A DNA stretch of 56,888 bases from Acidobacteriota bacterium (GCA_003223555.1 QHVM01000071.1:1-56888), one strand, 5' to 3'. Shown: positions 41,536 to 50,003, numbered from the stretch's first letter. Notes: generated by a model from the letters alone, not told the origin. A program made the numbers and translations.

Positions 41536-42402
41536 ATGATCAGGAATGAGCAAGCCGGCATCTCGAGCGAGGTCGCCGACCGCCCGCTGCGTCCGTTGAT
41601 GGCCCATGTCCGGGAGCCGCGCGGGCCGCGCACGATCGTCATCCGCCACGGGAGCGCCTGGCAGTCGCTGGCCTTCCTCTGCCTCTGCCTGCTGCTCCTG
41701 GGCGTCGTGATGCTGGGCCACGAGGCGGTGCGCGGGCTCGACCGGCAGAACCAGGAGATCTCCTCCACCATGGCCCGGTTCGAGCGGCGGGTCCAGCAGC
41801 TCGAGTCGGGGATCCCGTACGACTCCCGCCGCCGGCACCTCCTGCTCGGCATGCGGGACCACATCCTGAAGGCCAACCCCCGCGTGAGCCTCGGCGATGC
41901 GTATCGCTACGCCGAGCTCGCGCTCGCGGCCAGCGAGAAATACCCGGCCGTCGACCCCCTCCTCCTCCTGTCCATCGGCATCGTCGAGAGCGGCTACGAC
42001 CCGCAGGCGAAGAGCCACGCCGACGCCCGCGGCCTCTATCAGATCTGGCCTTCGACCGGGCGCCTGCTCCTGCGCGCCCTCGGCTGGAGCTACGAGGAGG
42101 GCGCGCTGTACGATCCGGAGAAGAACACCCAGGCCGCCGCCCTCTACCTGGACATCCTCTTCTCCACGTACAGCGATCCCCAGATGGTGCTTGCCGAGTA
42201 CAACGGCGGGCCGCTGAACGCCGGCTACTTCCGCGCCGGCGTCGGCCAGCTCGCCGCCGAGACCCGGAGCTACGTCCCCCGCGTGCTCCAGCTCCGCGAG
42301 CGGCTCAAGGAGGAGTTCGACAAGGGGATGGACCTCCAGCTCGGGCTCACCTACCGGGACGTCCTGCGCGAGGGCAAGACCCTCGCCGGCGGCGCGCGTT
42401 AG
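41536..42402 (+). CDS. Membrane-anchored lytic transglycosylase
   Basis: A 288-residue peptidoglycan lytic transglycosylase. A cytosolic lead of about 40 residues comes first, then a transmembrane anchor (LAFLCLCLLLLGVVMLGH), a coiled coil (about residues 68-92) and the SLT catalytic domain. Here the Glu in LLSIGIVESGYDPQAKSHAD (near residue 155) is the general acid and ARGLYQIWPSTGR is the second SLT motif. The C-terminal motif is VLAEYNGGPLNAGYFRAG. It cuts the glycan backbone for cell-wall turnover or to make room for envelope machines. No obvious operon partner. Confidence 0.87.
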   Translation: MIRNEQAGISSEVADRPLRPLMAHVREPRGPRTIVIRHGSAWQSLAFLCLCLLLLGVVMLGHEAVRGLDRQNQEISSTMARFERRVQQLESGIPYDSRRRHLLLGMRDHILKANPRVSLGDAYRYAELALAASEKYPAVDPLLLLSIGIVESGYDPQAKSHADARGLYQIWPSTGRLLLRALGWSYEEGALYDPEKNTQAAALYLDILFSTYSDPQMVLAEYNGGPLNAGYFRAGVGQLAAETRSYVPRVLQLRERLKEEFDKGMDLQLGLTYRDVLREGKTLAGGAR

Positions 42403-42417
42403 GGCTGCGGCCGGGCA

Positions 42418-42435
42418 TCAATTTTATTGAATTGA
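42418..42435. repeat. AT-rich hairpin at a composition break
   Basis: TCAATT (42418-42423) and AATTGA (42430-42435) with loop TTATTG, about 15 bases after the transglycosylase stop. The surrounding 42415-42500 is less GC-rich than its neighbours. It may be a weak terminator or the edge of a deletion. Confidence 0.35.
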
Positions 42436-42509
42436 TTCTCTGGCTTCGTGTCTTGCCCGGGCACCGGGCCTTGCCCTACAGTTCTAGGAAAACATGCTAC
42501 CTGGCGCCC

Positions 42510-42648
42510 GCTCGCCCTCTACGCCACCGCCGACGGGGGCGACACCTGGACGCTCCTGCAGTTCGGCATGCGGATCCACCGGATGCGCGTGCTCAGCGGC
42601 ACCGTGGTCTACGCCTGCGGCGACCGCGTCTACCGGTGGACGCCGTAG
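42510..42648 (+). pseudogene. C-terminal fragment of a BNR/YVTN-type beta-propeller protein
   Basis: The plus strand reads LALYATADGGDTWTLLQFGM, then RIHRMRVLSGTVVYACGDRV and YRWTP before a stop. The Asp-box-like DGGDTW and the repeated beta pattern are typical of the last blade of a BNR or sortilin-like propeller. Nothing that could be its N-terminal part lies upstream, where composition changes near 42490. It is a gene remnant. Confidence 0.5.
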
Positions 42649-42656
42649 CGCCGCGC

Positions 42657-43190
42657 CTACCAGCTCATCACCATCGACGCCCCCGCTCCCCGCGGCCGCG
42701 GTCGTAGAGCGACCCTCACCTTGACCCCCGGAACGTCGGCCCAGTCGTGTTGCGGCTGGGCCACCGCGCCGGCGACGAGCCCGATGACCGCGCCCGCGCC
42801 GGCTCCCACCCCGACACAGGTGAGGCGATTGTGACAGGCCGCGTCCTTCTCGTTCGGGTCGTTGGCGGCGAAGGCGACGGCAAGCCCGAAAGCCCCGCCC
42901 ACGACGGCGAACTCCAGGGCCCGCGTGAGCACCGGCTTGTGCAGGCCCCGGCTCCACTGGAGCTTCTGGACGGCGTCGCGGGGGATGACATTGACGCCCG
43001 CGCTCGTCGAGAGCCTCAGGAAGCTCTCGTTGGCTCCGGCCAGGGTCCCGACCAGCCGCTTCGGGCTGACCGAGGGCGCAGTGACGCGAACCAGGGAGCC
43101 GACATACTTGACGACGGGGTCCTGGGCCCACGCGAAGGGTCCGGCCAGGAGCGAGAGGACGGCGACCGCGGCGGCTCGAACGCTGCGCAT
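42657..43190 (-). CDS. Exported hypothetical protein
   Basis: A 177-residue protein with a signal peptide (MRSVRAAAVAVLSLLAGPFAWAQ). The mature part starts with a beta-rich segment (DPVVKYVGSLVRVTAPSVSP, then VGTLAGANESFLRLSTSAGV). A hydrophobic Gly-rich region (VGVGAGAGAVIGLVAGAVA) may be a membrane hairpin. No family is recognised. It begins 9 bases downstream of the sialidase-like gene and is probably in the same transcript. Confidence 0.6.
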   Translation of the reverse strand: MRSVRAAAVAVLSLLAGPFAWAQDPVVKYVGSLVRVTAPSVSPKRLVGTLAGANESFLRLSTSAGVNVIPRDAVQKLQWSRGLHKPVLTRALEFAVVGGAFGLAVAFAANDPNEKDAACHNRLTCVGVGAGAGAVIGLVAGAVAQPQHDWADVPGVKVRVALRPRPRGAGASMVMSW

Positions 43191-43199
43191 GGGAACCTC

Positions 43200-44264
43200 C
43201 TATTCGATCCGTGCCGGATCGACGACGACATGCTTGATGCGGCGGCGCTGCCACGTGTAGGTGACGTGCACGAGGCCCTCGCGCGCCTGGATCATCGACG
43301 GGTACGAGTACTCGCCCGGCGAATCCTCCAGCACGAGGCCGGGACGCCAGGCCTGCCCGTCGACGGAGACGTCGATCTCGAGCTTCTCGCGGCCGCTCGT
43401 TGTCGGGTTGTACGCGAGGAGGAACCGGCCGTCCGCCAGCCGCAGGGAATCGATCCCCGAGCTCGGGTTCGGAAGCCGGGTCGCGTTCATCCGGGTCCAG
43501 TGGCGGCCCGCATCCTCCGACCAAGCCTCGGTGATGACCCCCTGCTGGCTCCGGCAAAGGATCTGCCAGCGCGTCCGCGAATGCAGGAGGATCGTCGGCT
43601 GAATGGCCGCGAACTCCCGGGGGTCGTTGAGGGGGCCGCTCTTCGACCACGCGCTGGCCGACGCGAGCGCCCGGGCGTTCCACCTCGGGCCTTTCGGCGC
43701 AAAGCGTTCGAGGTGCACGACCCAGCCGTCGTGCTCGGTGCTCGATCCGGCCAGCAGCCCCCCGGGCAGCCCGACTGGCTTGGCCCTGATCGGACCGAGC
43801 ATCCCGTCGGGGAGCCTGACGGCGGCCGACCAGGTGCGCCCGGCGTCGAGCGACATGCGCGCCAGGGCCCACCACTCACGCGGGCTCGGACCCACCTTGT
43901 AGAAGAGCAGCAGCGGGCCGTCCGACGGCTGGAAGAGGACGGGATTCCAGCACGGATGTCTCGTGCCGTCCGGCTGCGAGCCGTTGGCGATCTCGGCCGG
44001 CGCGGTCCAGGCCCCGGCCCCGCGCCGCGAGGCCCAGATGCCGACGTCGGGATTCCCCTCCCCGGTTCCCCCGAACCAGGCGGCGATCAGCCCCTCGCGC
44101 GTTTCCGCAATCGTCGACGCGTGCGCCGACGGGAACGGGGCGGCCTCGTAGATCATCTCGGCGGTGACGATGGCGTGAGACGGCTGCTCAATGGCCGCAA
44201 CAGCCAGCGCGACCAGGAGCGTCACGCTCGCCCGGTGCCGCACGGGACATCCATCGCGACCCAA
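43200..44264 (-). CDS. Exported sialidase/BNR-repeat-type glycosidase
   Basis: A 354-residue exported protein (signal SVTLLVALAVAAIEQPSHA). The mature six-bladed propeller has Asp-box motifs MSLDAGRTWSAAVRL and WSEDAGRHWTRMNAT. It starts AEMIYEAAPFPSAHASTIAE and contains GLIAAWFGGTGEGNPDVGIW, the layout of the exo-alpha-sialidase-like family common in Acidobacteria and Bacteroidota. The substrate may be sialic acid or another acidic sugar. It lies between the hypothetical exported gene and the DUF4214 operon on the same strand. Confidence 0.72.
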   Translation of the reverse strand: MGRDGCPVRHRASVTLLVALAVAAIEQPSHAIVTAEMIYEAAPFPSAHASTIAETREGLIAAWFGGTGEGNPDVGIWASRRGAGAWTAPAEIANGSQPDGTRHPCWNPVLFQPSDGPLLLFYKVGPSPREWWALARMSLDAGRTWSAAVRLPDGMLGPIRAKPVGLPGGLLAGSSTEHDGWVVHLERFAPKGPRWNARALASASAWSKSGPLNDPREFAAIQPTILLHSRTRWQILCRSQQGVITEAWSEDAGRHWTRMNATRLPNPSSGIDSLRLADGRFLLAYNPTTSGREKLEIDVSVDGQAWRPGLVLEDSPGEYSYPSMIQAREGLVHVTYTWQRRRIKHVVVDPARIE

Positions 44265-44348
44265 GCGTACGACCGATCACGGCCAGAGGAGGTCCTTCCC
44301 GCAGTCACTTCGGGCTGATCGACCTCGGCGGGCGCGCGACGAGGGCCT

Positions 44349-45440
44349 TCACCGCCGTCGCGCCGCCGTTACGCCGCTGGAGGCGATGGCCGCGAGCTGG
44401 GCCAGCGTGCTCTCCCACTGGCCCTGGTCGTGGTCGCCCCGCCAGTACATGAAGTGGGTGCCGAAGCGCCGGGCCCGGCGCACCTGCCGGATCACCTCCG
44501 ACGGCTCGAGCGGCGCATACTCGTTCACGACGATCGGCTTCGCTCCCGCGCGCTGCGCCTGGGGGACGTGCCGCGTGATGTAGTCGAGCCGGGACTCCAG
44601 GCCCGGGTCTTGGGTGTTGGTGGCGACCAGCCGGTCCGAGAAGCCGTGCCGGCGCAGCTCGTCCTTGACCAGGTCGTAGACGCCGACCTCCCAGGCCTCG
44701 GAGAAGCTCTTGAAGCCCTCGTTGCCCACCTGGAACAGCACGTTCTCGAACTCCCCCAGCTCCGCCACCGCCTTGCGGACCCAGCGCTCGTGGACGGGGG
44801 CGGGCGCGGAGAGGAAGATCGCCAGTCCGCCCGCGTCGATCCCCTGGATGTTGTTGCGGGCGGACCAGGGATCGACCTCGGGCAGGTCCGTCTCCCCATG
44901 CTGGCGCACCCACCTGTCGATCAGGTCGAACTCCACGTAGATCCGGAGCTGGCGGGCATGGTCGGCGATCCCCCGCGCCCGCTCCCAGAACGCGGGGAAG
45001 AACTGCTCGAGGTCGACCCGCCCATCGGCGGTCGTGACGTATCCGACGTAGATCGGGTCGTCCTCGCCGGCGGCGGTGAACGGGCCCAGCCGGCCGTGCG
45101 TATAGCTCAGGCCGTGGCTGGCGAACAGGTCGAGGGCCTCGAGGGTCACGAGCGGCCAGCCGTTCGTCTTCGCGTCTTCGCAGCAGACGATGGCCCCGAG
45201 CGGCTTCACCTCGTTCCCTCGTGGGTCCACGAAGCGGTTGCCCTCGACGCGCAAGGCCATGCTGCCCGGCGGCGGGTTCTTCTGGGCGTACTCGTCGCTG
45301 CGGAGCAGGGCCTCTCGGAGGTCGGCTTCGCTCAGTCCCTGGTTCATGCGATCGTTGAAGTGCGCCAGGCCGCCCGGGTCGGGCGCGCGCTCGAGGATCT
45401 CCTCGTAGGCGTCGCTGACGATGCGGGTGAAGTTCGGCAT
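44349..45440 (-). CDS. DUF4214 domain plus glycosidase-like TIM barrel (gene 3 of 3)
   Basis: A 363-residue protein with no signal peptide. Residues 1-60 are a DUF4214 copy (MPNFTRIVSDAYEEILERAP, then RMNQGLSEADLREALLRSDE). The rest looks like a clan A (beta/alpha)8 glycosidase. LFQVGNEGFKSFSEAWEVG would hold an Asn-Glu acid/base, and PIVVNEYAPLEPSE could hold the nucleophile. It begins 4 bases after the previous gene. The shared N-terminus links it to the two genes upstream on the same strand. Substrate unknown. Confidence 0.7.
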   Translation of the reverse strand: MPNFTRIVSDAYEEILERAPDPGGLAHFNDRMNQGLSEADLREALLRSDEYAQKNPPPGSMALRVEGNRFVDPRGNEVKPLGAIVCCEDAKTNGWPLVTLEALDLFASHGLSYTHGRLGPFTAAGEDDPIYVGYVTTADGRVDLEQFFPAFWERARGIADHARQLRIYVEFDLIDRWVRQHGETDLPEVDPWSARNNIQGIDAGGLAIFLSAPAPVHERWVRKAVAELGEFENVLFQVGNEGFKSFSEAWEVGVYDLVKDELRRHGFSDRLVATNTQDPGLESRLDYITRHVPQAQRAGAKPIVVNEYAPLEPSEVIRQVRRARRFGTHFMYWRGDHDQGQWESTLAQLAAIASSGVTAARRR

Positions 45441-45444
45441 CGCG

Positions 45445-46545
45445 TCAGCGCGTCGTGCCTAGCGCCCCGGGGACGAGGCGCGTCACCCCCGTGGGCCGCA
45501 GGACGGATTGAAGGAAGTAGTAGGCGGGCTTGGGGGAGAAGTCCTCGTTCACGATCCCGAAGCCCCCGTCACCCTGTCCGGGCCCGTCCCAATAATGGAA
45601 GAAGAAGAGCCGGTTCACCCACGTCTTCTCGCGCAGGACCCCGACCACGTCCTCGTAGTACCGTCGCTGGTCGGCCTGGTCGGACCGTACGCCGGTCTCC
45701 GTGAGCCAGAACGGCTTGTCCTCGACCCCGAGCTGGCGGATGAGGGTCCGGAGCGACGGCTGCCCCGGCCGCTCGCGCTCCAGATCCAGCAGCACCTCCC
45801 GGCCCGAGCGCTGGTAGTCGTGGTGGTCGATGATGTCGATCGCGTCCCGCGCTTTCATCGCCTCCCGGAACCAGTCGCGCCAGTCCCCCAGGTTGGCCAG
45901 ACCCGGCGCCACGACCTGCAGGCCGGGATCGATCGCGCGGGCCACGCTCGCGCCCGGCTCCAGGATCTGGGTCCGGTACTGCGCCCGCGAGCCCGTCCAG
46001 AACTCGCGCACGTTGGGCTCGTTCCAGAACTGCCAGTGACGGACCTCGTGCCGGTAACGCTCGATGGCTGCCCGGACGAAGTCCGTCCAGGACCCGGTCC
46101 CGGCCGGGGGATCGCTCGTCCGAGGGCCATCCGGGTTGGACGACGCCCACGACGGCGTGTACGCGAGGGTGGCCAGCATCTGTGCGCCGCGCGCAGCCGT
46201 GCGGGACACCACCCGGTCCAGCTCCTCCCAGTGGAGCACCCCCTGCTGCGGCTCGATGCGGAACCAGTCGAAGTCGAGCCTGACCCAGCGCATGCCCAGC
46301 CCCCGGGTCACGTCGTCGATCATCGGATCGGAAGGGATGTGGACGTTCAGGCCCAGGCGCGCCGGCAGGTCCGCGGCGGGGTTCCGCGACGCGAACTCCG
46401 GGCTGCGGAGCAGCGCCTCGCGCATGGTCGCTTCGCTCATGCCGGCGTTCATCTGCCCGTTGTAGCCGGCCAGCCCCTCGGCATCCGCGTCACGCTCGAG
46501 GATCTCGCGGTAGGCGTCGCGGATGACGCGCGCGAAGTCGGGCAT
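45445..46545 (-). CDS. DUF4214 domain plus clan A glycosidase-like barrel (gene 2 of 3)
   Basis: A 366-residue protein without a signal peptide. Residues 1-60 are DUF4214 (MPDFARVIRDAYREILERDA, then QMNAGMSEATMREALLRSPE). The barrel domain holds GMRWVRLDFDWFRIEPQQGV, the acid/base motif HWQFWNEPNVREFWTG (Asn-Glu-Pro) and the nucleophile motif FWLTETGVRSDQ. This is the GH39/GH5-like layout of beta-xylosidase and cellulase relatives. Intact catalytic residues argue for activity. It lies between the DUF4214-only gene and the third gene, with 4-base gaps on each side. Confidence 0.78.
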   Translation of the reverse strand: MPDFARVIRDAYREILERDADAEGLAGYNGQMNAGMSEATMREALLRSPEFASRNPAADLPARLGLNVHIPSDPMIDDVTRGLGMRWVRLDFDWFRIEPQQGVLHWEELDRVVSRTAARGAQMLATLAYTPSWASSNPDGPRTSDPPAGTGSWTDFVRAAIERYRHEVRHWQFWNEPNVREFWTGSRAQYRTQILEPGASVARAIDPGLQVVAPGLANLGDWRDWFREAMKARDAIDIIDHHDYQRSGREVLLDLERERPGQPSLRTLIRQLGVEDKPFWLTETGVRSDQADQRRYYEDVVGVLREKTWVNRLFFFHYWDGPGQGDGGFGIVNEDFSPKPAYYFLQSVLRPTGVTRLVPGALGTTR

Positions 46546-46549
46546 CGCG

Positions 46550-46819
46550 CTAGCGCGTCTGGCGGGACCTGACCTTCTTCCGGGTCGGCGCCGGACGGCG
46601 GCTGGCCGTCCTCGCCCCTCGGCCCCGGCCGGCCGCGCCCGCGAGACGCGCGGGGTTCTTGGTCGCGTATTCGGGGCTGCGCAGCAGGGACTCGCGCATG
46701 GCAGCCTCGCTCATGCCTCCGTTCATCCGTGTGTTGTAGCTCGCCAGACCGCCGGGATCCGGCTCGCGGTCGAGGATGCGGAGATAGGCCATGCGGATGA
46801 TCCGTGAGAAATCGGGCAT
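46550..46819 (-). CDS. Standalone DUF4214 protein with basic tail (gene 1 of 3)
   Basis: An 89-residue protein. Residues 1-58 are DUF4214 (MPDFSRIIRMAYLRILDREP, then RMNGGMSEAAMRESLLRSPE). The last 30 residues are Ala/Arg/Lys-rich (AGRGRGARTASRRPAPTRKK). It has a strong AAGGAGG site seven bases before the ATG, so it is the well-translated first gene of the set. The two glycosidase-like genes follow with 4-base gaps. The N-termini of all three proteins align over about 58 residues. Confidence 0.75.
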   Translation of the reverse strand: MPDFSRIIRMAYLRILDREPDPGGLASYNTRMNGGMSEAAMRESLLRSPEYATKNPARLAGAAGRGRGARTASRRPAPTRKKVRSRQTR

Positions 46820-46983
46820 CGGGCACCTCCTTCCTGCCCTGCACGGATCAGCCTATCGGTCCCCGCTCGCCTTCCTTGTGATTGCAGTCACGACCGCCAG
46901 GAGCTGACGGGGATTGCATGGGCGGCGGTTGGCATGACACATGAAAGACTCGAAACAGCGCACGAGTTCGGAGGACAGACGCG

Positions 46984-47367
46984 ATGCTGACAGATGCGCC
47001 CATCGTTCCCTACATACCGGCGGCCGACGTCAGTCGGGCCCGGAAGTTCTACGAAGGCAAGCTGGGGCTGAAGCCCGCCGAGGAGTACGCCGGCGGCGTG
47101 ATCTACGAGTGTGGCCGCGGCTCCCGGGTCTTCATGTACCCCTCCGGCGGCGCGGGCACGTCGAAGGCCAGTACTGCGTTCTGGGCGGTCGACGACGTCG
47201 GGGCCGAAGTCGCTGACCTCAAGGCCAGAGGCGTCGTGTTCGAGGAGTACGACCTGCCGGGGATCAAGACGGTGAACGGAATCGCGACCAGCGGTGGGGC
47301 GAAGACGGCCTGGTTCAAGGACAGCGAGGGGAACATCCTCGCCGTGAGCCAGAGGATTCGGCGCTGA
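46984..47367 (+). CDS. VOC-family protein
   Basis: A 127-residue single-domain VOC protein. The strand-helix-strand start (VPYIPAADVSRARKFYEGKL) and the closing GGAKTAWFKDSEGNILAVSQ are typical. Metal-binding His and Glu are not clear in the first half, so it may be a binding or resistance-type member rather than a metal enzyme. It stands alone, divergent from the DUF4214 operon. Confidence 0.82.
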   Translation: MLTDAPIVPYIPAADVSRARKFYEGKLGLKPAEEYAGGVIYECGRGSRVFMYPSGGAGTSKASTAFWAVDDVGAEVADLKARGVVFEEYDLPGIKTVNGIATSGGAKTAWFKDSEGNILAVSQRIRR

Positions 47368-47373
47368 CCGGGC

Positions 47374-47805
47374 TCAGCGCTCCCTGAATCGGCCCGGGGT
47401 GGCCTCCCCGCTCACCTCGACCTTCCCGTCGAGGGTGCGGATCAGCTTGCTGCCCTTGTACACCTTCACCTTGATCACGTGGTTGCCCGGCTCCCAGAAC
47501 TGGTGCGACTTGTTCCAGGTCCGCTCGTGGTCCTCTTTCTGGGCCGACTCGAAGGCGGGGCAATCGGATTCCTCGGTGGCGATCGTGTGGTCTTCCCACT
47601 CCCACTCGATACGGGGGCAATAGTAGTTCTCGTCGCCGCCATCCTTGATCGAGAGCCGGAAGTGAACGGTCGCGGAGGCGCGCGGGCCGACCCCCAGCAT
47701 CGCGAACTGGGGGTTGACCTTGAGCTCGACCTTGGGTTTGGCCGACTCCGCCGCCAGGAACAGGACGAGAGCAAGCGAGGTCATGAGCCACAGTAGCGCC
47801 GGCAA
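47374..47805 (-). CDS. Exported beta-rich hypothetical protein
   Basis: A protein of about 143 residues with an N-terminal hydrophobic segment (LLWLMTSLALVLFLAAES) and a beta-sandwich-like rest (KPKVELKVNPQFAMLGVGPR, ASATVHFRLSIKDGGDENYY, WEPGNHVIKVKVYKGSKLIR). This looks like an Ig-like domain. The start could be a TTG at 47805 or an ATG at 47784; neither has a good ribosome-binding site. It is convergent with the VOC gene, with 6 bases between. No family is recognised. Confidence 0.5.
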   Translation of the reverse strand: MPALLWLMTSLALVLFLAAESAKPKVELKVNPQFAMLGVGPRASATVHFRLSIKDGGDENYYCPRIEWEWEDHTIATEESDCPAFESAQKEDHERTWNKSHQFWEPGNHVIKVKVYKGSKLIRTLDGKVEVSGEATPGRFRER

Positions 47806-47864
47806 GGCGTTCGGGTCAAGCCGCTCTAGGGACCGCTACGGATCCGCTCTACGGGCCCGCCGGG

Positions 47865-48326
47865 TCAAAGGATCTTCACGTAGCGAAGCGTCTCGAGTGC
47901 GTAACCGAGGTGCTCGTACACGGCCCGCGCCGGATGGTTCGCCTCGAAGACGGTCAGGGTGAGCTTCCGATAGCCCTGCTCTCGCGCCCAGCCCTCCGCC
48001 GCCCGCATCAGGGCGCCTCCGACTCCCTTCCCCTCCCCTTCCTCGATCACGACGAGCATGCCGACGTGACCATGCGGCTCACGGCTGAAGTAGTCCTGGA
48101 GCCGCTCCAGGTAGACGAAGCCCAGCCTCTTGCCGTCCGCCGACTCCGCCATCAGCAGGGCCGAGCCGGCGGGAGGCTCTACGAAGAACGCCTCGAGAGT
48201 GCGCCTCTCTCCGCTGACGATCTCGCCGGGAGGACGTCCGGCCGGCGGGCCGAAGGCCGCCAGCCGCTCGGCCGCCGCCATCACGAAGGGAGCGTCGCCA
48301 GGAAGAGCGCGACGAATGGTGATCAT
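47865..48326 (-). CDS. GNAT-family N-acetyltransferase
   Basis: A 153-residue GNAT protein. Motif A for acetyl-CoA reads HGHVGMLVVIEEGEGKGVGGALMRA (Q/RxxGxG/A-like), followed by LTLTVFEANHPARAVYEHLG. The substrate cannot be told. It is divergent from the RHH/PIN pair. Confidence 0.85.
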   Translation of the reverse strand: MITIRRALPGDAPFVMAAAERLAAFGPPAGRPPGEIVSGERRTLEAFFVEPPAGSALLMAESADGKRLGFVYLERLQDYFSREPHGHVGMLVVIEEGEGKGVGGALMRAAEGWAREQGYRKLTLTVFEANHPARAVYEHLGYALETLRYVKIL

Positions 48327-48447
48327 GGGCGATGATACTTGTCGCAGAGGCGCCCTGTTAAACCGTGGTGTCTACGTCCGACCCGGCCGGCTCTCAGCTC
48401 GGAAGAGTTGGAGCACCTGCCCGCGCGAGTCTATCCAGTAACTCATT

Positions 48448-48466
48448 GTAATACGAAGCGTAATAC
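48448..48466 (+). promoter_or_regulatory. Direct repeat, possible operator of the RHH/PIN pair
   Basis: GTAATAC occurs at 48448-48454 and again at 48460-48466, with GAAGC between, in the 50 bases before the antitoxin start. RHH antitoxins often bind spaced repeats that overlap their promoter. The repeats are AT-rich in an otherwise GC-rich region. Confidence 0.35.
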
Positions 48467-48493
48467 ACTATGATGGTCGCGGTGGAGGCAGAC

Positions 48494-48754
48494 ATGGCAT
48501 CCCCCGTGACCCTGCGGCTCGACAAGGAGACCCGGCTGCGTATCGCCCGGATCGCGCGGCGCAGACGGGTCTCCACCTCGCAAGTGATCCGCGAAGCCAT
48601 CGCAGCACTGGTCGGGCGCGAGGAGTCCGCCGCTTCCCCCTATCAGGTCGTCGCAGACCTGATCGGCGTGGTTCATGGCGGCAACCCGCGGCTCTCCAAG
48701 GACATGGGCCGCCAGCTCACGGATTTGCTCAAGCGCCGGCGGATACGCACCTGA
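48494..48754 (+). CDS. Ribbon-helix-helix antitoxin
   Basis: A protein of about 86 residues from the ATG at 48494, which follows a GGAGG site; an in-frame ATG at 48470 would give 94. The N-terminal RHH fold (SPVTLRLDKETRLRIARIAR, then VSTSQVIREAIAAL) is the DNA-binding and dimer part. The C-terminal region (VVADLIGVVHGGNPRLSKDM) is the toxin-binding tail. It is followed by the PIN toxin gene, five bases after its stop. Confidence 0.85.
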   Translation: MASPVTLRLDKETRLRIARIARRRRVSTSQVIREAIAALVGREESAASPYQVVADLIGVVHGGNPRLSKDMGRQLTDLLKRRRIRT

Positions 48755-48759
48755 TCCTG

Positions 48760-49155
48760 GTGGACGCGGGCCCGCTCATCGCTCTCGTCGACGCCGGCGA
48801 CCAGCATCACCATCCATGCGTTGCCGTGATCAAGCAGCTGCGAGAGCCGCTCGGCACCGTATGGCCTGCCCTGACCGAGACGATGTATCTGCTGGCCGAC
48901 CAGCCGAGAGCCCAGGAAGCGATCTGGGAGATGCTGGCTCGAGGCGCTGTTCGGCTCCTCCTGCTCGATTCCGGGGACTCTCCGCGCATCCGTGAGCTCA
49001 TGCGCAAGTACGCCGATCGGCCCATGGACCTGGCCGACGCCGCCCTCCTGAGGGTCGCCGAACGGGAGGGCATCCGGACGCTCTTCACGGTGGATAGGAA
49101 GGACTTCTCTGTCTATAGGCTCCACGGGCGCGTGCGGTTGGCGCTGCTCCCCTGA
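48760..49155 (+). CDS. PIN-domain toxin (VapC-like ribonuclease)
   Basis: A 131-residue PIN protein starting at a GTG. The first acidic residue is in VDAGPLIALVDAGDQHH, the Glu in ALTETMYLL, and the C-terminal acidic pair in RPMDLADAALLRVAEREG and TLFTVDRKDFSVYR. These positions match the metal-binding site of VapC-type ribonucleases that cut tRNA or rRNA. It is paired with the RHH antitoxin directly upstream, five bases away. Confidence 0.86.
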   Translation: MDAGPLIALVDAGDQHHHPCVAVIKQLREPLGTVWPALTETMYLLADQPRAQEAIWEMLARGAVRLLLLDSGDSPRIRELMRKYADRPMDLADAALLRVAEREGIRTLFTVDRKDFSVYRLHGRVRLALLP

Positions 49156-49204
49156 AACCAGCGATAAGGCTCTTCCACCGGGGGCGGAGGATCCCGCAGT
49201 GGCA

Positions 49205-50002
49205 CTACTCGAAGACGAGCAGCGAGACCGCTTGACGCGGGAGCGCGAACTTCACCGTCGACATGCCTCCGGCAACCGCGACTTCCGAGGGCGGCTCGAG
49301 CAAGGAGAGCCGGCCCTCGGCTTCGAGCTGCGTGTACTGATCGCGATTGGGCGCCAAGGGCGATCCCATGCGCCTCCACGCCGCGTAGGCGTTGCTGTGG
49401 GTCTCGTCGATGCGGTAGTGGCTGAGGCGCATCGCGCCGTCGGTCACCGGCAGCCCCGAGACGTCGAGCGTCACCGCGGCCTCGGGACCCGGCACGTCGT
49501 CGTCGTGGTAATGCCACACCATCACCATCCGGCTGAACATGCGGAAGACGTTGAGCACCGGGAGGTCGAGCCCGCTGCTCGCGAGGGCGCGGAAGCCGGG
49601 GAAGTACGGCTGGTCCTCGAACTCGAACGCCCAGGTGACCGCGCCCTCGAGGTCGACGCCGTGGCGGTCGGCGAGGTCGTGGGCGAGGGCGAAGCTGGCC
49701 GCGGTGTAGCTCGAGTACATCGTGCCGCTGCGGTACGCGAGCTGGGGGCCCTGGCAGGCCGCACAGCCCTCGGGGTCGGACTCGCCGATCACGATGGGCG
49801 TCTTCCTCAGCTCGGGATACGAGGCGACGGTGGCGAACCCGGCGTCGATCGTCCGCAGGTGCGTCGCGATCCCCATGCGGACGTGGCCGTCCACGGTGGT
49901 CGGGGCGCCCTTCGCGTGGAAGGCGATGAAGTCCAGCGGCGTGCCGGTGCGGGCCGTGGCGTGATTGGTGCCGCGGAGGCTGTGCTCGATGAAGGCGGCC
50001 AC
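49205..50002 (-). pseudogene. C-terminal half of a GH39-type beta-xylosidase-like glycosidase
   Basis: The frame reads VAAFIEHSLRGTNHATARTG, then TPLDFIAFHAKGAPTTVDGH and PIVIGESDPEGCAACQGPQ, which holds the GH39 nucleophile Glu. It continues through GAVTWAFEFEDQPYFPGFRA to the C-terminal beta-sandwich. The N-terminal half of the family, with the acid/base Asn-Glu motif, is missing. The frame begins at a GTG two bases from the stop of a SnoaL-like remnant, so the gene is cut at 50003. It should be inactive as a glycosidase. Confidence 0.7.
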
Positions 50003-50003
50003 G

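Noticed and set aside
43200-46819. The sialidase-to-DUF4214 block as a prophage or integrative element
   Set aside because: No integrase, attachment repeat or phage gene was found; the genes look like ordinary carbohydrate enzymes.
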